A DNA stretch of 64,000 bases from assembly GCA_016712525.1 (NCBI GenBank), contig JADJQX010000008.1, positions 124,001 through 188,000 on the forward strand. Reading direction: 5' to 3'. Below the pieces are notes generated by a model. That model saw nothing but the letters and a program-made list of their open reading frames with translations. It did not search any database and was not told where the DNA came from. Position numbers and translations under genes: made by a program. Below are positions 19,764 through 28,261 of this stretch, in pieces. This DNA is from Myxococcales bacterium. Lineage in GTDB: Bacteria; Myxococcota_A; Polyangia; Polyangiales; Polyangiaceae. Each line of letters opens with the position of its first letter. Within the stretch, counting starts at the first letter, position 1.

Positions 19764-21236
19764 CTACCTTCCGCGAGGAGGTCCGACGCGCGGCCCCGAC
19801 GGGCCACCGCCACCCTGGCGAGGCCGACCGCCGCCGCCACCTTGACCGCCGCCCGGCCCGCGGCCACCGAAGCCGCCACCGCCGCCGCCACGGCCACCCG
19901 AGCCGCCGCCCCGCGACTCTTGGCGCGGAGGACGAGGGGGCTCGGCCGAGGCCGTGCGCGCCGGGAGCTCGACGCGGAGCTCCGAGATGCGGCGCTTGAT
20001 GAGCTTCTCGATGTCGGCGAGCAGCGGGCGCTCTTCGCCGTCGCAGAACGAGATGGCGCGGCCCGTGGCGCCCGCGCGGCCGGTCCGGCCGATGCGGTGC
20101 ACGTAGCTCTCGGGCACGTTGGGGAGGTCGAAGTTGATGACGTGCGAGACGCCGTCGACGTCGATGCCGCGGGCGGCGAGGTCGGTCGCGACGAGCACGC
20201 GGGTCGTGCCGGCACGGAAGCCCTCGAGGGCGCGCTCGCGAGCGCCCTGGGACTTGTTTCCGTGGATCGCCATGGCGCCGATGCCGGCCTTGTCGAGCTG
20301 CTCGGAGAGCCTGTTGGCGCCGTGCTTCGTGCGCGTGAACACGATCGCGCGGGACACGTCGGACGCGCCGAGGAGGCGCTCGAGGAGCACACGTTTGTCG
20401 TCCCGGTGCACGAAGACGACCTGCTGATCGACGCCCTCGGCCGTGGTGACCTTCGGGGCGATCGAGACACGGAACGGATCCCGCAACATGGTGCGCGCGA
20501 GGTCCTCGATGGCGCCCGGGAACGTCGCCGAGAAGAAGAGCGTGCGGCGCTCCTTCGGGAGGAGGGAGTTCACGCGGCGGACGTCGTGCACGAAGCCCAT
20601 GTCGAGCATGCGATCGGCCTCGTCGAGCACGTAGTCGTTCACGCCGGAGAGCGTGAGCTTGCCCTGCGCGACGAGGTCGAGGAGCCGCCCGGGGGTGGCG
20701 ACGAGGATGTCGGGCTGCTCCGCGAGCGCGACCTCTTGCCGGAGCTGGCTCACGCCGCCGTAGATGACCACGTGGCGGAGGCCGAGGTTCCGACCGTAGG
20801 CCTCGATGCGCTCGCCGATCTGCGCCGCGAGCTCGCGCGTGGGCGTCAGGACGAGCACGCGGACCTTGCCGGTCTTGGGGAGCGCGGCATGTTTCTGGAG
20901 GAGCGGGAGGACGAACGCGGCCGTCTTCCCGGTGCCGGTCTGCGCGCACGCGAGGAGGTCGCGTCCCTCGAGCGCGGGCCGCACGACGGCCTCTTGGATG
21001 GGCGTGGGCTGCGTGTAGCCCTCGGCGAGCAAGGCCCGCACGAGGTCGACGGAGAGCCCGAGGGCGCTGAAGGGCGAGGCCGCGACGACGGCGAGCTCGT
21101 CGGCCGTGGCCGGCGCGAGCCTCGGGAGCACGGGGCGCTCGGGCAGCTTGGGGAGGTTCGGCAGGTGGGCGCGTTGCGCGGGGGCCGAGGTTCGCGGCGA
21201 GCCACCTTGGGGGCGCCGGCGAGGACGAAACGTCAT
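19764..21236 (-). CDS. rhlE: DEAD-box ATP-dependent RNA helicase with Gly-rich tail
   Basis: 490 residues from ATG 21236 (an in-frame ATG at 21344 adds 36 residues; neither has a strong ribosome-binding site). All helicase motifs are present: Q motif (SALGL...PTPIQEAVV), motif I AQTGTGKT, PTRELAAQ, ATPGRLLDLV, DEAD in VLDEADRMLD, SATFPG, FTRTKHGA, ATDLAARGIDV, HRIGRTGRAG. The last 60 residues are Gly/Arg-rich (RGG-like), a typical RNA-binding tail. The RhlE-type group is suggested by the core and length. Likely roles are ribosome assembly or cold adaptation. An inverted-repeat leader precedes it. Confidence 0.92.
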   Translation of the reverse strand: MTFRPRRRPQGGSPRTSAPAQRAHLPNLPKLPERPVLPRLAPATADELAVVAASPFSALGLSVDLVRALLAEGYTQPTPIQEAVVRPALEGRDLLACAQTGTGKTAAFVLPLLQKHAALPKTGKVRVLVLTPTRELAAQIGERIEAYGRNLGLRHVVIYGGVSQLRQEVALAEQPDILVATPGRLLDLVAQGKLTLSGVNDYVLDEADRMLDMGFVHDVRRVNSLLPKERRTLFFSATFPGAIEDLARTMLRDPFRVSIAPKVTTAEGVDQQVVFVHRDDKRVLLERLLGASDVSRAIVFTRTKHGANRLSEQLDKAGIGAMAIHGNKSQGARERALEGFRAGTTRVLVATDLAARGIDVDGVSHVINFDLPNVPESYVHRIGRTGRAGATGRAISFCDGEERPLLADIEKLIKRRISELRVELPARTASAEPPRPPRQESRGGGSGGRGGGGGGFGGRGPGGGQGGGGGRPRQGGGGPSGPRVGPPRGR

Positions 21237-21321
21237 GTCGTAGTGCTTTTTCACGCGGCGGGGCCGTGAGGCAAAAGTGCCAGGTCGCTCTCTCCGCGCC
21301 GCGTCGAAGCCGGAAACGACG

Positions 21322-21371
21322 TGACGCAAAGACCCGGAATTCATGAGAAAACCTCATGCCGAGCTGCGTCA
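21322..21371 (-). promoter_or_regulatory. nested inverted repeats in helicase leader
   Basis: TGACGCA (21322-21328) pairs with TGCGTCA (21365-21371). Inside it CATGAG (21342-21347) pairs with CTCATG (21353-21358) around AAAAC. The structure is 86-135 bases upstream of the helicase ATG at 21236 and overlaps the alternative ATG at 21344. It could be a structured 5' leader or a regulator site. The rest of 21372-21508 shows no gene. Confidence 0.4.
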
Positions 21372-21508
21372 ACGAGGGAAGAGTTAGCTCGGTTTCGCCG
21401 AAAGAGCAAGGCGGCGCCCGAAAGTCCCCTGGATGAGCTGTCTGAACATTCGTTCGCCATGACGGATTCCGTTGATCGGCCGGGCGGTCTCGGGCACCCG
21501 ATGAAGTC

Positions 21509-23125
21509 ATGCCCCATCGCTCGGCGAAGGTCCTCGGGTTCGCGGCCTTTGCTCTGACCGCGTCGTGCTCGACCTGGGACGACCCCGGTCCCACCTCGCC
21601 CGAGGGCCCGGCCGAAGCGCCGCGGACCACGGCGAAACCGTCCGCCGAAGCCGCCGCTTCACCTTCGGCATCGGCGAGCGGCGGGCCCATCGTCCCCGTG
21701 CCTCCGGTGCCGTGGGCGAGGGAGAGCATCCATCCGGTGAGGTGGACCGTCCCTACCGACACGACCGGCCTGAACGAGTCGGTGCGCATCGACGAGAGCC
21801 GCGACGGTGGCGCCACGTGGACGACCGTCGGGTACGCGCCCATGGAGGAGCGGTACTTCCGTTACAAGGTGCCGTCCGAGGGCCCTCCCGTGACACGCGT
21901 GTCGATCGTGTTTCGCACCTTCGACGGTCGCGGCAACGAGATCGTCGTGCGACGAGACCAGGGCCCCGACGTGACGCTCACTCCGTCGAAGCGAAAGAGC
22001 TACACCTGGACCCGCGTCGCCGAGAACGCTCCCTTCGGCCCTCGGGACGGCGCGGGCGGCGTCGTGCACGCCGGGAAGATGTGGCTCATCGGCGGGTGGA
22101 ACTCGAACCGCTTCCCGCTCTCGACGGGAAACGACGTGTGGAGCAGCGCCGACGGCGCGAGCTGGACGCTCGAGAAGCCCAACACGTTCGTCTCGCCATC
22201 CACCTTCGACCACGCGAACGACTGGGAGGGGCGCCACTTTGCCGGGTACCACACGTTCGGCGGCCGCATGTGGATCGTGGGCGGTGACCCGATCCAAGGT
22301 TACTACCAGACCGACGTGTGGAGCAGCGCGGATGGCAAAGCCTGGACGCGCACCGACGCCTACCAACCGAAGCTTCCCTACACGTCGGTCGACACGGATC
22401 CCTTGAGCGCGACCTTCGGTCAGACCCTCTACGACGACACGGTGCGCCCTCGCGAGGAGACGAGCTTCGGGAAGCGCACGCTGGCCCTCACGGGCGTCTT
22501 CCAAGGTGCGCTCTTCGTCATGGGCGGGCAGCGCATCGAGCAGTTCGTGAACGCGAGCGTCGGAGGCGCGGCGAAGGCCTTCGACGACGTCTGGCGCTCG
22601 ACCGACGGCGCGAGCTTCGCGCAAGTCCCCACCGCGGGCGCGATCTTCTCACCTCGCGCGCTCGTGTCGGAGGTGGTGGAGCACGGCGGTCGGATGTGGG
22701 TCGTCGGAGGCGGCCTCTACGACGATCCGACCGCGGGGCGCCCCTCGCGCAGCTACTTCAACGACGTGTGGACGTCCCCGGACGGCGCGGCGTGGGAGAA
22801 GAGCCCCAGCGAGGCTCCGTTCGCGCCTCGCATTTGGCACAACGTGAAGGAGCTCGACGACCGGGTGTGGGTGCTCTGCGGGTACGACGGCGGGGAGCTC
22901 GGCCAAGGGCGCATCGCCGACAACCTCGGCGACGCCTGGTACACGAGCAACGGCACCGACTGGTACGACGCCTCTCCCCCACCCGACTTCGTCCCACGCC
23001 ACGCGGCCACCACGTGGGTGCACGGAGGCTCGCTCTACGTGGGCGCGGGGAACGCGATGCGGGCCGAGCCCGATGGCTCGTCGACCTGGATCGCGGACGT
23101 GTGGAAGGTCACCCCAACCCCTTGA
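21509..23125 (+). CDS. kelch-repeat lipoprotein
   Basis: 538 residues. Signal with lipobox (FAAFALTASC) and a Pro/Ala/Ser spacer. A first domain has FYR-like strands (residues 70-150), then a beta-propeller with recurring kelch-like blades: GKMWLIGGWNSN, GRMWIVGGDPI, GALFVMGGQRI, GRMWVVGGGLY, DRVWVLCGYDGG, GSLYVGAGN, each followed by DVW(S/T)SxDGxxW. Surface or periplasmic location is inferred. Such propellers usually bind protein or glycan; the ligand is unknown. A terminator hairpin overlaps its stop codon. Confidence 0.85.
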   Translation: MPHRSAKVLGFAAFALTASCSTWDDPGPTSPEGPAEAPRTTAKPSAEAAASPSASASGGPIVPVPPVPWARESIHPVRWTVPTDTTGLNESVRIDESRDGGATWTTVGYAPMEERYFRYKVPSEGPPVTRVSIVFRTFDGRGNEIVVRRDQGPDVTLTPSKRKSYTWTRVAENAPFGPRDGAGGVVHAGKMWLIGGWNSNRFPLSTGNDVWSSADGASWTLEKPNTFVSPSTFDHANDWEGRHFAGYHTFGGRMWIVGGDPIQGYYQTDVWSSADGKAWTRTDAYQPKLPYTSVDTDPLSATFGQTLYDDTVRPREETSFGKRTLALTGVFQGALFVMGGQRIEQFVNASVGGAAKAFDDVWRSTDGASFAQVPTAGAIFSPRALVSEVVEHGGRMWVVGGGLYDDPTAGRPSRSYFNDVWTSPDGAAWEKSPSEAPFAPRIWHNVKELDDRVWVLCGYDGGELGQGRIADNLGDAWYTSNGTDWYDASPPPDFVPRHAATTWVHGGSLYVGAGNAMRAEPDGSSTWIADVWKVTPTP

Positions 23126-23138
23126 TCCAAAAGGGGTT
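23116..23138. terminator. bidirectional terminator hairpin
   Basis: A perfect 8-bp stem, AACCCCTT (23116-23123) and AAGGGGTT (23131-23138), with a 7-base loop and A/T-rich outer edges, lies exactly where the kelch gene and the convergent GH44 gene end. Both stop codons overlap or touch the stem. Confidence 0.7.
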
Positions 23139-24787
23139 TACGACCCCCCGAGCTCGAGCACCGTGATCGAATAGGGCGGGAGCTTGAGCGCGGTCGCGTC
23201 GCCCGTCGCTTTCTCTTCGGTGAAGCCGCCCTTGCCCGCGTAGACGAACTTGCGCTTGATCGCCGCGCCGCCGCAGCCGCTCCACTCGAGGGTCGCGTCG
23301 ATCTCTTTGTCGGCCTCGAAGTTGAGCACGATGGCGACCATGGCCTTCGTCTTCGGATCGCGCGAGACGAAGAGGCTCGTCCCGTGGAACGACTCGCTCT
23401 TCACGAGCTCGTCCAAGAAGCGCGCGCCCTTGCCGTCGTAGTTTCGGTACGCCAAAAAACCCTGGAACGCGGGCTGCTCTTTCTTGGGCGCTTGCCAGTA
23501 GAACGCCGAGTCGACGCCGAACTCGGCGAAGCGCCCGAACGTCTCGGCGATCGCCAGCGCCGACGAGACGTGGCCCTCGGCGCCGAAGTTCCACTCCCCC
23601 ACCTGGAGCTTCGTGCCGGGGTAGGCCTCGGCGATGATCTCCTTCATGCGAGGGATGAGGTAGATGCGATCCTTGATGTACGACTCGTCGACGTAGCTCT
23701 TGTCCCAGAGGGCGCGCGTCGCGCGGAAGCGCTTCTGCACGGTGAACGGGTCCTCGCCGCCGGACATGTCGCGGTTCTGGATGTTCTCGCCTTGCGGGTA
23801 GAAGTGAACGTCGAGCACGTCGAGGTAGCGCTTTTTGTCCTTCTCGCCGGCCTCGCGCATCTTGCGGAGGTACCACGCGAGCAGCGGCTCGCCGCCGTGG
23901 GCCTTGCGATCGGGGGCCCAGAAGAAGCCCTCTTTTGCGTCCTTCGCGGAGTAGAAATACTCGGGCCAGCCCCACGCCGAGGGGCCCGCGATCTCGCCCT
24001 CCGGGTCGGCCTCGCGAACGGCCTTCGCGTAGGCGAGGCTCTTCTCGAGGAGCTCGTCGTAGGTGACGGGCCAGGGGTGCACGTCCCTGTGGGTGCTGTT
24101 CCAGAGGGCCGGCTCGTTGTCGAGGAGCCACTGCTTCACGCGGCGCTTTCCGGCCTTTTTGTCAGCCTCGAGCAGCCGCTTCACCCACGCACCCACCATC
24201 TCGGGGGTGCTCTTCACGTTCGCGCGGGCCGGGTCGGCCGAGAGCTCGACGCCGCTCGAGGTCTGGCCGTTGCCCTTGTCCTTCTTTTCGTCCTCGGGGT
24301 CGACCTTGGCTTGGTTCCCGTACTCGGCCACGGGGAACGAGTACGAGGTCGTGTCCTTCGCGACCCAGCCGAGCATGGGCACCGTGACGGCCGCGCTCCC
24401 GCCCGACTTCTCCGCCTTGTCGAGGAAGGTCTCGGTGCTGTCGATCTTCACGTTCTGGAAGAACCAGTCCGAGGCCGTGTTCCACGCGTTCCCGAGCTCC
24501 GGGTTGTAGCGCGTCGTCGTGTTGCCGCCCCACCTGTGCTGCGTGGCGCCGAGCTCCTTGGGGGCGTCGGCGAAGGCGATGCCGTAGATGCGCGGGCTGA
24601 TGGGCGTCCCGGGCTCGGTGCACAGTACACGCATTTTCCCGGACGTCGTCGGCGAGACGCCGGGCGGGCGCGGGCCACCCTCGGCCACGGGGACGGGTGG
24701 GATCTTGGGACGGGTGGCGAAGTACGCGGCCCCGGATGCGACCACGACGAGCACGAACGCGATGCCGACGACCTTGGCTTTTTTCAT
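23138..24787 (-). CDS. glycoside hydrolase family 44 endoglucanase-type enzyme, membrane-anchored
   Basis: 549 residues from ATG 24787. Residues 4-24 (AKVVGIAFVLVVVASGAAYF) form a signal anchor, followed by a Pro-rich spacer. GH44 features: HRWGGNTTTRYNPE (85-98), SDWFFQNV, acid/base Glu225 in LLDNEPALW, nucleophile Glu398 in VGEWNFG. The 173-residue spacing equals that of the catalytic pair in characterised GH44 enzymes (Glu186/Glu359). A C-terminal beta domain follows. Family substrates are cellulose, carboxymethylcellulose and xyloglucan. No carbohydrate-binding module. Acting at the cell surface or periplasm is inferred from the anchor. The preceding frame codons (to 24859) are Arg-rich and left out. 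Confidence 0.88.
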   Translation of the reverse strand: MKKAKVVGIAFVLVVVASGAAYFATRPKIPPVPVAEGGPRPPGVSPTTSGKMRVLCTEPGTPISPRIYGIAFADAPKELGATQHRWGGNTTTRYNPELGNAWNTASDWFFQNVKIDSTETFLDKAEKSGGSAAVTVPMLGWVAKDTTSYSFPVAEYGNQAKVDPEDEKKDKGNGQTSSGVELSADPARANVKSTPEMVGAWVKRLLEADKKAGKRRVKQWLLDNEPALWNSTHRDVHPWPVTYDELLEKSLAYAKAVREADPEGEIAGPSAWGWPEYFYSAKDAKEGFFWAPDRKAHGGEPLLAWYLRKMREAGEKDKKRYLDVLDVHFYPQGENIQNRDMSGGEDPFTVQKRFRATRALWDKSYVDESYIKDRIYLIPRMKEIIAEAYPGTKLQVGEWNFGAEGHVSSALAIAETFGRFAEFGVDSAFYWQAPKKEQPAFQGFLAYRNYDGKGARFLDELVKSESFHGTSLFVSRDPKTKAMVAIVLNFEADKEIDATLEWSGCGGAAIKRKFVYAGKGGFTEEKATGDATALKLPPYSITVLELGGS

Positions 24788-24872
24788 TCCCGTGACGAAC
24801 GAGCGTACCAAACGGCGCGTACGCTCGGGGAAGCTTCTTCGGCGCCGCGTAGAGCACACGAACGGGCCACGT

Positions 24873-24886
24873 TGACCCGTCGGTCA
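24873..24886. promoter_or_regulatory. palindrome TGACC-CGTC-GGTCA upstream of GH44 gene
   Basis: Perfect 5-bp arms with a 4-base centre, extended as GTTGACCCGTCGGTCAC, ending 85 bases before the GH44 start. The same pattern lies 83 bases before the tolC start (27523-27536), so one regulator, probably TetR-like by operator shape, could control both. The remainder of 24788-24947 shows no gene. Confidence 0.45.
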
Positions 24887-24947
24887 CCCGAACATTCCGC
24901 GGGCGCGCGCCGCTTCGGCCGTTCGAGAGCTCGACCGCGCTCTCGCC

Positions 24948-25883
24948 TCAGCGGCCCGCGAGGAAGGGCCTCGCGACCTCGAGGAAGGTCTCGGGCGCGT
25001 CGACGTGGGCGAAGTGGGATCCCTGTTCGAGCCAGTGGAGCGTCGAGCCCTTGGCCATGGCGTGGAGGCGCGGGCCGACGGCGGGGGGCACCATCGGGTC
25101 CCTCCGTGCATAGACGAGCGCGAGCGGCACGGGGAACGTGCGCCGCGAGAGCTCGGCCGCGAACGCGCGCATGCCCCGCACCGAGAGGGTGTCGCCGAGG
25201 TACCGGGCGAAGGCGCGACGCCCCTCCTTCGTGCCGAGCGGCCGCGCGTACTCCTCGATCTCTTCGCGCGATTTCAAGGTCTCGTCGTAGTAGTGGACGT
25301 TCCGGAAGACCCACTCGCGCGGGTTCCGCGACACGAGCACGTCGAGCGCGGCCGGCGAAAAAGGCAGCCGAAACGCCCCATCCAACGCCACCATGCGCGG
25401 GGTGACGACCCCCGGAGAGTGCAGGTCGAGCACCCGGCCCGCGACCTCGGGGTGACGGAGCGCCATCCACATCGCGAGATAGCCGCCCATGGAGTTGCCG
25501 AGCACGGGCGCCCCCTCGGCGCCGAGCGCGCGCATGGCGGCGGCGAGCACGTCGGCGAGGTGCTCGGGCGCGAGGGGCACGTCGGGGTCGAGCGGCTCGC
25601 TCCGGCCGGCCCCCGGGAGGTCGGGGACCAAGAGCTCGTACGCGCCGCCGAGCCGCTCGAAGAGGTACCGGAACGAGTAGCTCGACGTCATGAGCCCGTG
25701 CACCAAGAAGAGCTTCGGGCCTGCGCCGTAGCGCTTCACGGAGAGCGTGGCACGGCCCATCGCGGGCGTGTGCACATGGACCTCCTCCGTGCGCGTCTCC
25801 GGGGAGAAAAAGGCGTGAGGGAGCCTCGGGAGGGAGGGCACCTCCGCGAACGGGAGCGGCTCGAAGGGCCTCCGCGACCGCAC
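24948..25883 (-). CDS. alpha/beta-fold hydrolase
   Basis: 311 residues from GTG 25883, two bases after the TolC-like stop; the sequence upstream of MGRATLS already looks coding, so I kept the longer start. Motifs: KLFLVHGLMTSSYSFRYLF (oxyanion strand), LLVPDLPGAGRSE, VLGNSMGGYLAMWMALRHP (nucleophile Ser), a cap domain, acid in YARRDPMVPP, His in GSHFAHVDAPETF. Typical of epoxide hydrolase / meta-cleavage-product or haloalkane dehalogenase-like hydrolases. Substrate cannot be read. Co-transcribed with the TolC-like gene by spacing. Confidence 0.85.
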   Translation of the reverse strand: MRSRRPFEPLPFAEVPSLPRLPHAFFSPETRTEEVHVHTPAMGRATLSVKRYGAGPKLFLVHGLMTSSYSFRYLFERLGGAYELLVPDLPGAGRSEPLDPDVPLAPEHLADVLAAAMRALGAEGAPVLGNSMGGYLAMWMALRHPEVAGRVLDLHSPGVVTPRMVALDGAFRLPFSPAALDVLVSRNPREWVFRNVHYYDETLKSREEIEEYARPLGTKEGRRAFARYLGDTLSVRGMRAFAAELSRRTFPVPLALVYARRDPMVPPAVGPRLHAMAKGSTLHWLEQGSHFAHVDAPETFLEVARPFLAGR

Positions 25884-25885
25884 GG

Positions 25886-27439
25886 TCAGCGATCGGCGGG
25901 GCGGGTGTCGCGGCCGAGCGCGTGCTCGAGGCGCACACGCGCGGTGCGGGTGTCGATCTTCGCGTTCACGAGCTCGAGGCGGGCGCGCGTGAGCTCGGTC
26001 TCGGCGTCGGTCAGGGTGGTCGACGTGGCGCGGCCGTTCACGAAGAGCTCGCGTGCCACGCGGTACGCCTCTTCGGCGCTCGCGACCTGCTGTTTGCTCG
26101 AAGCGAGGGCGAAATCGGCCTCCTTCACGGCCTGGAACGACTGCGTGACCTCGAGCTCGACGCCGTCTCGGACGACGCTCTTCTGCTGCTCGGCGCTCGC
26201 GATCTTCGCCTCGATCTCGCGCGCGCCAGCGAGCGACGTGACCGTGTCGTTCGGCGTCCACGTGAGCTGCGCGCCGAGCGCCCAGGTGCCGAACCACTCG
26301 GTCTTCCCGTTGGCGTCGACCTGCGGGAACCTGCGCTGGTTCGGGTCGGCGTACACGGCCTGCGCGAACGCCCCGAGGCTCGGGTAGGCGCCGCCGCGGA
26401 CCACCGCGATCTGCTTCTTCGCGGCCTCGGCGTTGGCGTCGATGCTCTTCACCTCGTACCGGTTCGTCTTGGCCTCGGACACGAGCTGCGGGAGCGCGCC
26501 CACGAACGGCGGCGGCTCGGCGTCGACCCCTTCGCCCGGAGTGAGCACCTCGCCCTCCTTCGCGTGGATGGCCACGGCGACCTGCTTCTCGGTGAGCTCG
26601 GCGAGGTTCTTCGTGCGCTCGACCGCGAGCTCGGCGCCGGCCACGGCCGTCTCGGCGCGGAGCACGTCGGCCTTGGAGGCCGAGCCGACCGTGAAGAGGT
26701 TCTTCGCGTCTTGGAGGTGGGTGCGCGCCGCCTCGAGGGCCTGCTTCGCGACGACCGACGCGCCCCGCGCGCGCATCCAGTTGTAGTACGCGACCTTCCC
26801 GTCGCTCGACGACTTGGCCCGCGCCGAGACGACGTCGAGCCGCGCGGCCTCTTGGCTCTTCGTGGCGGCCGAGTACGCCTGGTTGATGCGCAAAAAATAG
26901 TCCGAAATGGGGACGACGAGCTGCGCCTCGAGCGACCACTGGTTCAAGACGAGCGGGATCGTGAAGCCGCCGAAGTTGGGGGGCGTGAAGTCCGAGAGGC
27001 GCGTGTACGAGAACTTGCCGGTCAGCCTCGGCAAAAATGCGGCCCACGCTTGGTCGACCTTGGCGCCGGCGGCGCGCACGGTCTCTTCGGCGGCCTTCGC
27101 TGTGTAGCTCGTCTCGGCGGCGCGCCGACCCACGAGCTCGGCGGTGAGGGTGCCTTCGCGTGCGGCGAGGGCGTCCTGCCCCGAGGCGCTCGCGGGGGGC
27201 ACCGGCGGCACGGACGAAGGGGCCTTGTCGGCAGGCGTGGGCGCGGGGGCCTTGTCGGCGGCCGCGGCCGGCGGATTTTGCGGCGCGGAGGGGGCGCTCG
27301 CGGACGCGGCGGGCGGGGCGGGAGGAGGCGCCGACGGGCCGGGCTGCGCGTTCGCCACCGAGGTGAGGCCCACCCCCGCGAGCGTGAGGGCGACGGAGAG
27401 GGCCGCGCGGCGGCGCGGGAGAAGACCAATTCGGCTCAT
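25886..27439 (-). CDS. TolC-family outer membrane efflux protein
   Basis: 517 residues with a cleaved signal (ALSVALTLAGVGLTSVANAQ) and an unusual 70-residue Pro/Ala-rich spacer before the channel. The coiled-coil repeats of outer-membrane efflux proteins are clear twice: LPRLTGKFSYTRLSDF...LNQWSLEAQLVVPISD with GSASKADVLRAETAVAGAELAVERTK, and the second copy AYPSLGAFAQAVY...WALGAQLTWTP with RATSTTLTDAETELTRARLELVNAKID. Trimeric outer-membrane channel for type I secretion or RND/ABC efflux. No inner-membrane or adaptor partner is adjacent; only a hydrolase follows. Confidence 0.92.
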   Translation of the reverse strand: MSRIGLLPRRRAALSVALTLAGVGLTSVANAQPGPSAPPPAPPAASASAPSAPQNPPAAAADKAPAPTPADKAPSSVPPVPPASASGQDALAAREGTLTAELVGRRAAETSYTAKAAEETVRAAGAKVDQAWAAFLPRLTGKFSYTRLSDFTPPNFGGFTIPLVLNQWSLEAQLVVPISDYFLRINQAYSAATKSQEAARLDVVSARAKSSSDGKVAYYNWMRARGASVVAKQALEAARTHLQDAKNLFTVGSASKADVLRAETAVAGAELAVERTKNLAELTEKQVAVAIHAKEGEVLTPGEGVDAEPPPFVGALPQLVSEAKTNRYEVKSIDANAEAAKKQIAVVRGGAYPSLGAFAQAVYADPNQRRFPQVDANGKTEWFGTWALGAQLTWTPNDTVTSLAGAREIEAKIASAEQQKSVVRDGVELEVTQSFQAVKEADFALASSKQQVASAEEAYRVARELFVNGRATSTTLTDAETELTRARLELVNAKIDTRTARVRLEHALGRDTRPADR

Positions 27440-27522
27440 GGGATCTCGGGCGGCAAGAGGGAGGATGCGAGCGGCAACTTAGGACGGTGGCCCTCCATTT
27501 CAACCCCTTCCGTCGGCATAAT

Positions 27523-27536
27523 TGACCGGCGGGTCA
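27523..27536. promoter_or_regulatory. palindrome TGACC-GGCG-GGTCA upstream of tolC-like gene
   Basis: Perfect 5-bp arms, extended as ATTGACCGGCGGGTCACTTT, 83 bases before the tolC ATG. It has the same pattern and nearly the same distance as the site before the GH44 gene. Sits in the divergent region between tolC and a lipoprotein gene. Confidence 0.5.
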
Positions 27537-27835
27537 CTTTTCCGGCGCGAACGTCGGTCGAAGGCGGCTCGTGACCGACCATTCACACGCCTTGGGCCCG
27601 AGCACCGGGCGGGGCGCGTGGGAGGGCCTATCGACGGGCGCGGACGGGCCACGACGACGCTCGCGACGTTGGCACGGAATCTTCATAGGGCGCCGCCGTG
27701 CCCCGCTCCCCTTGTCCGTCGTACGAACGCGGAGCCCCCGCGCGCGCACCCGGCCGAGTATCGTCGGGCTCGTCGCGCTCCCGTCGACGTGTCTCCGAGA
27801 GCGCGGCCCGCGTCTCCCATCGAAAGGTCATCGTC
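27537..27835. other. intergenic region upstream of small lipoprotein gene
   Basis: Together with 27440-27522 this is a 396-base divergent gap. I see no convincing gene: the frames crossing it are Arg/Pro/Gly-rich with no ribosome-binding site. A TTGGCACGGAATCTTCAT string near 27673 partly resembles a sigma-54 site but lacks the -12 GC. An in-frame open stretch continues upstream of the lipoprotein ATG at 27836 but precedes its signal peptide. Confidence 0.4.
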
Positions 27836-28219
27836 ATGCACCGTCTCGCCCTCGCCTTTGCTTCGGTCTCCCTGCTCGCGCTCGTCGGCTGTGGCAACGC
27901 CGCCCCCACGGTCTCGGCGTTCACGCTCGCCGTCGGCGCCAAAGACGCCGCGGGCAACACGTCCCTCGACGGCAAGGTCACGGCGACCGACCCGGACGAC
28001 GGCGACCGCATCACGCGGTTCCAGATTTCGGCGACCGGCCCGGTCCCCATCCAGGCACAGCCGCTGGCCGTCCCCACGGGCATCACCGCGACCGACCTCC
28101 CCATCAAGCTCGTGCTCCCGGCCGCCGCGCCCAAGGGAGAGTACACGTTCTCGATCGTCGCCTACGACGAGGCCGAGGAGCCGAGCGCCCCCCTGACGGC
28201 CAAAGTGACGCTCCCCTGA
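27836..28219 (+). CDS. small lipoprotein of unknown function
   Basis: 127 residues. Signal peptide MHRLALAFASVSLLALVGC with a clean lipobox (LVGC); mature chain begins GNAAPTVSAFTL. The sequence is beta-rich and Ig-like in feel: KVTATDPDDGDRITRFQIS, GEYTFSIVAYDEAEEPS, ending in AKVTLP. The DPDDGD and YDEAEEP stretches recall cadherin/Ig-like folds. No catalytic motif. Outer-membrane or periplasmic anchoring inferred. Confidence 0.75.
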   Translation: MHRLALAFASVSLLALVGCGNAAPTVSAFTLAVGAKDAAGNTSLDGKVTATDPDDGDRITRFQISATGPVPIQAQPLAVPTGITATDLPIKLVLPAAAPKGEYTFSIVAYDEAEEPSAPLTAKVTLP

Positions 28220-28261
28220 CGCTCCCTTAGCGCCGCGCGAAAGCCCGTGTAGTCTCCCTCC

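Noticed and set aside
19248..21269. 673-codon plus-strand frame antisense to the helicase and lipase
   Set aside because: Lacks domains and is Arg/Glu/Val-biased; the opposite strand has full DEAD-box and lipase motifs.
27670..27690. TTGGCACGGAATCTTCA as a sigma-54 promoter
   Set aside because: The -24 GG is present but the -12 GC at the right spacing is not.
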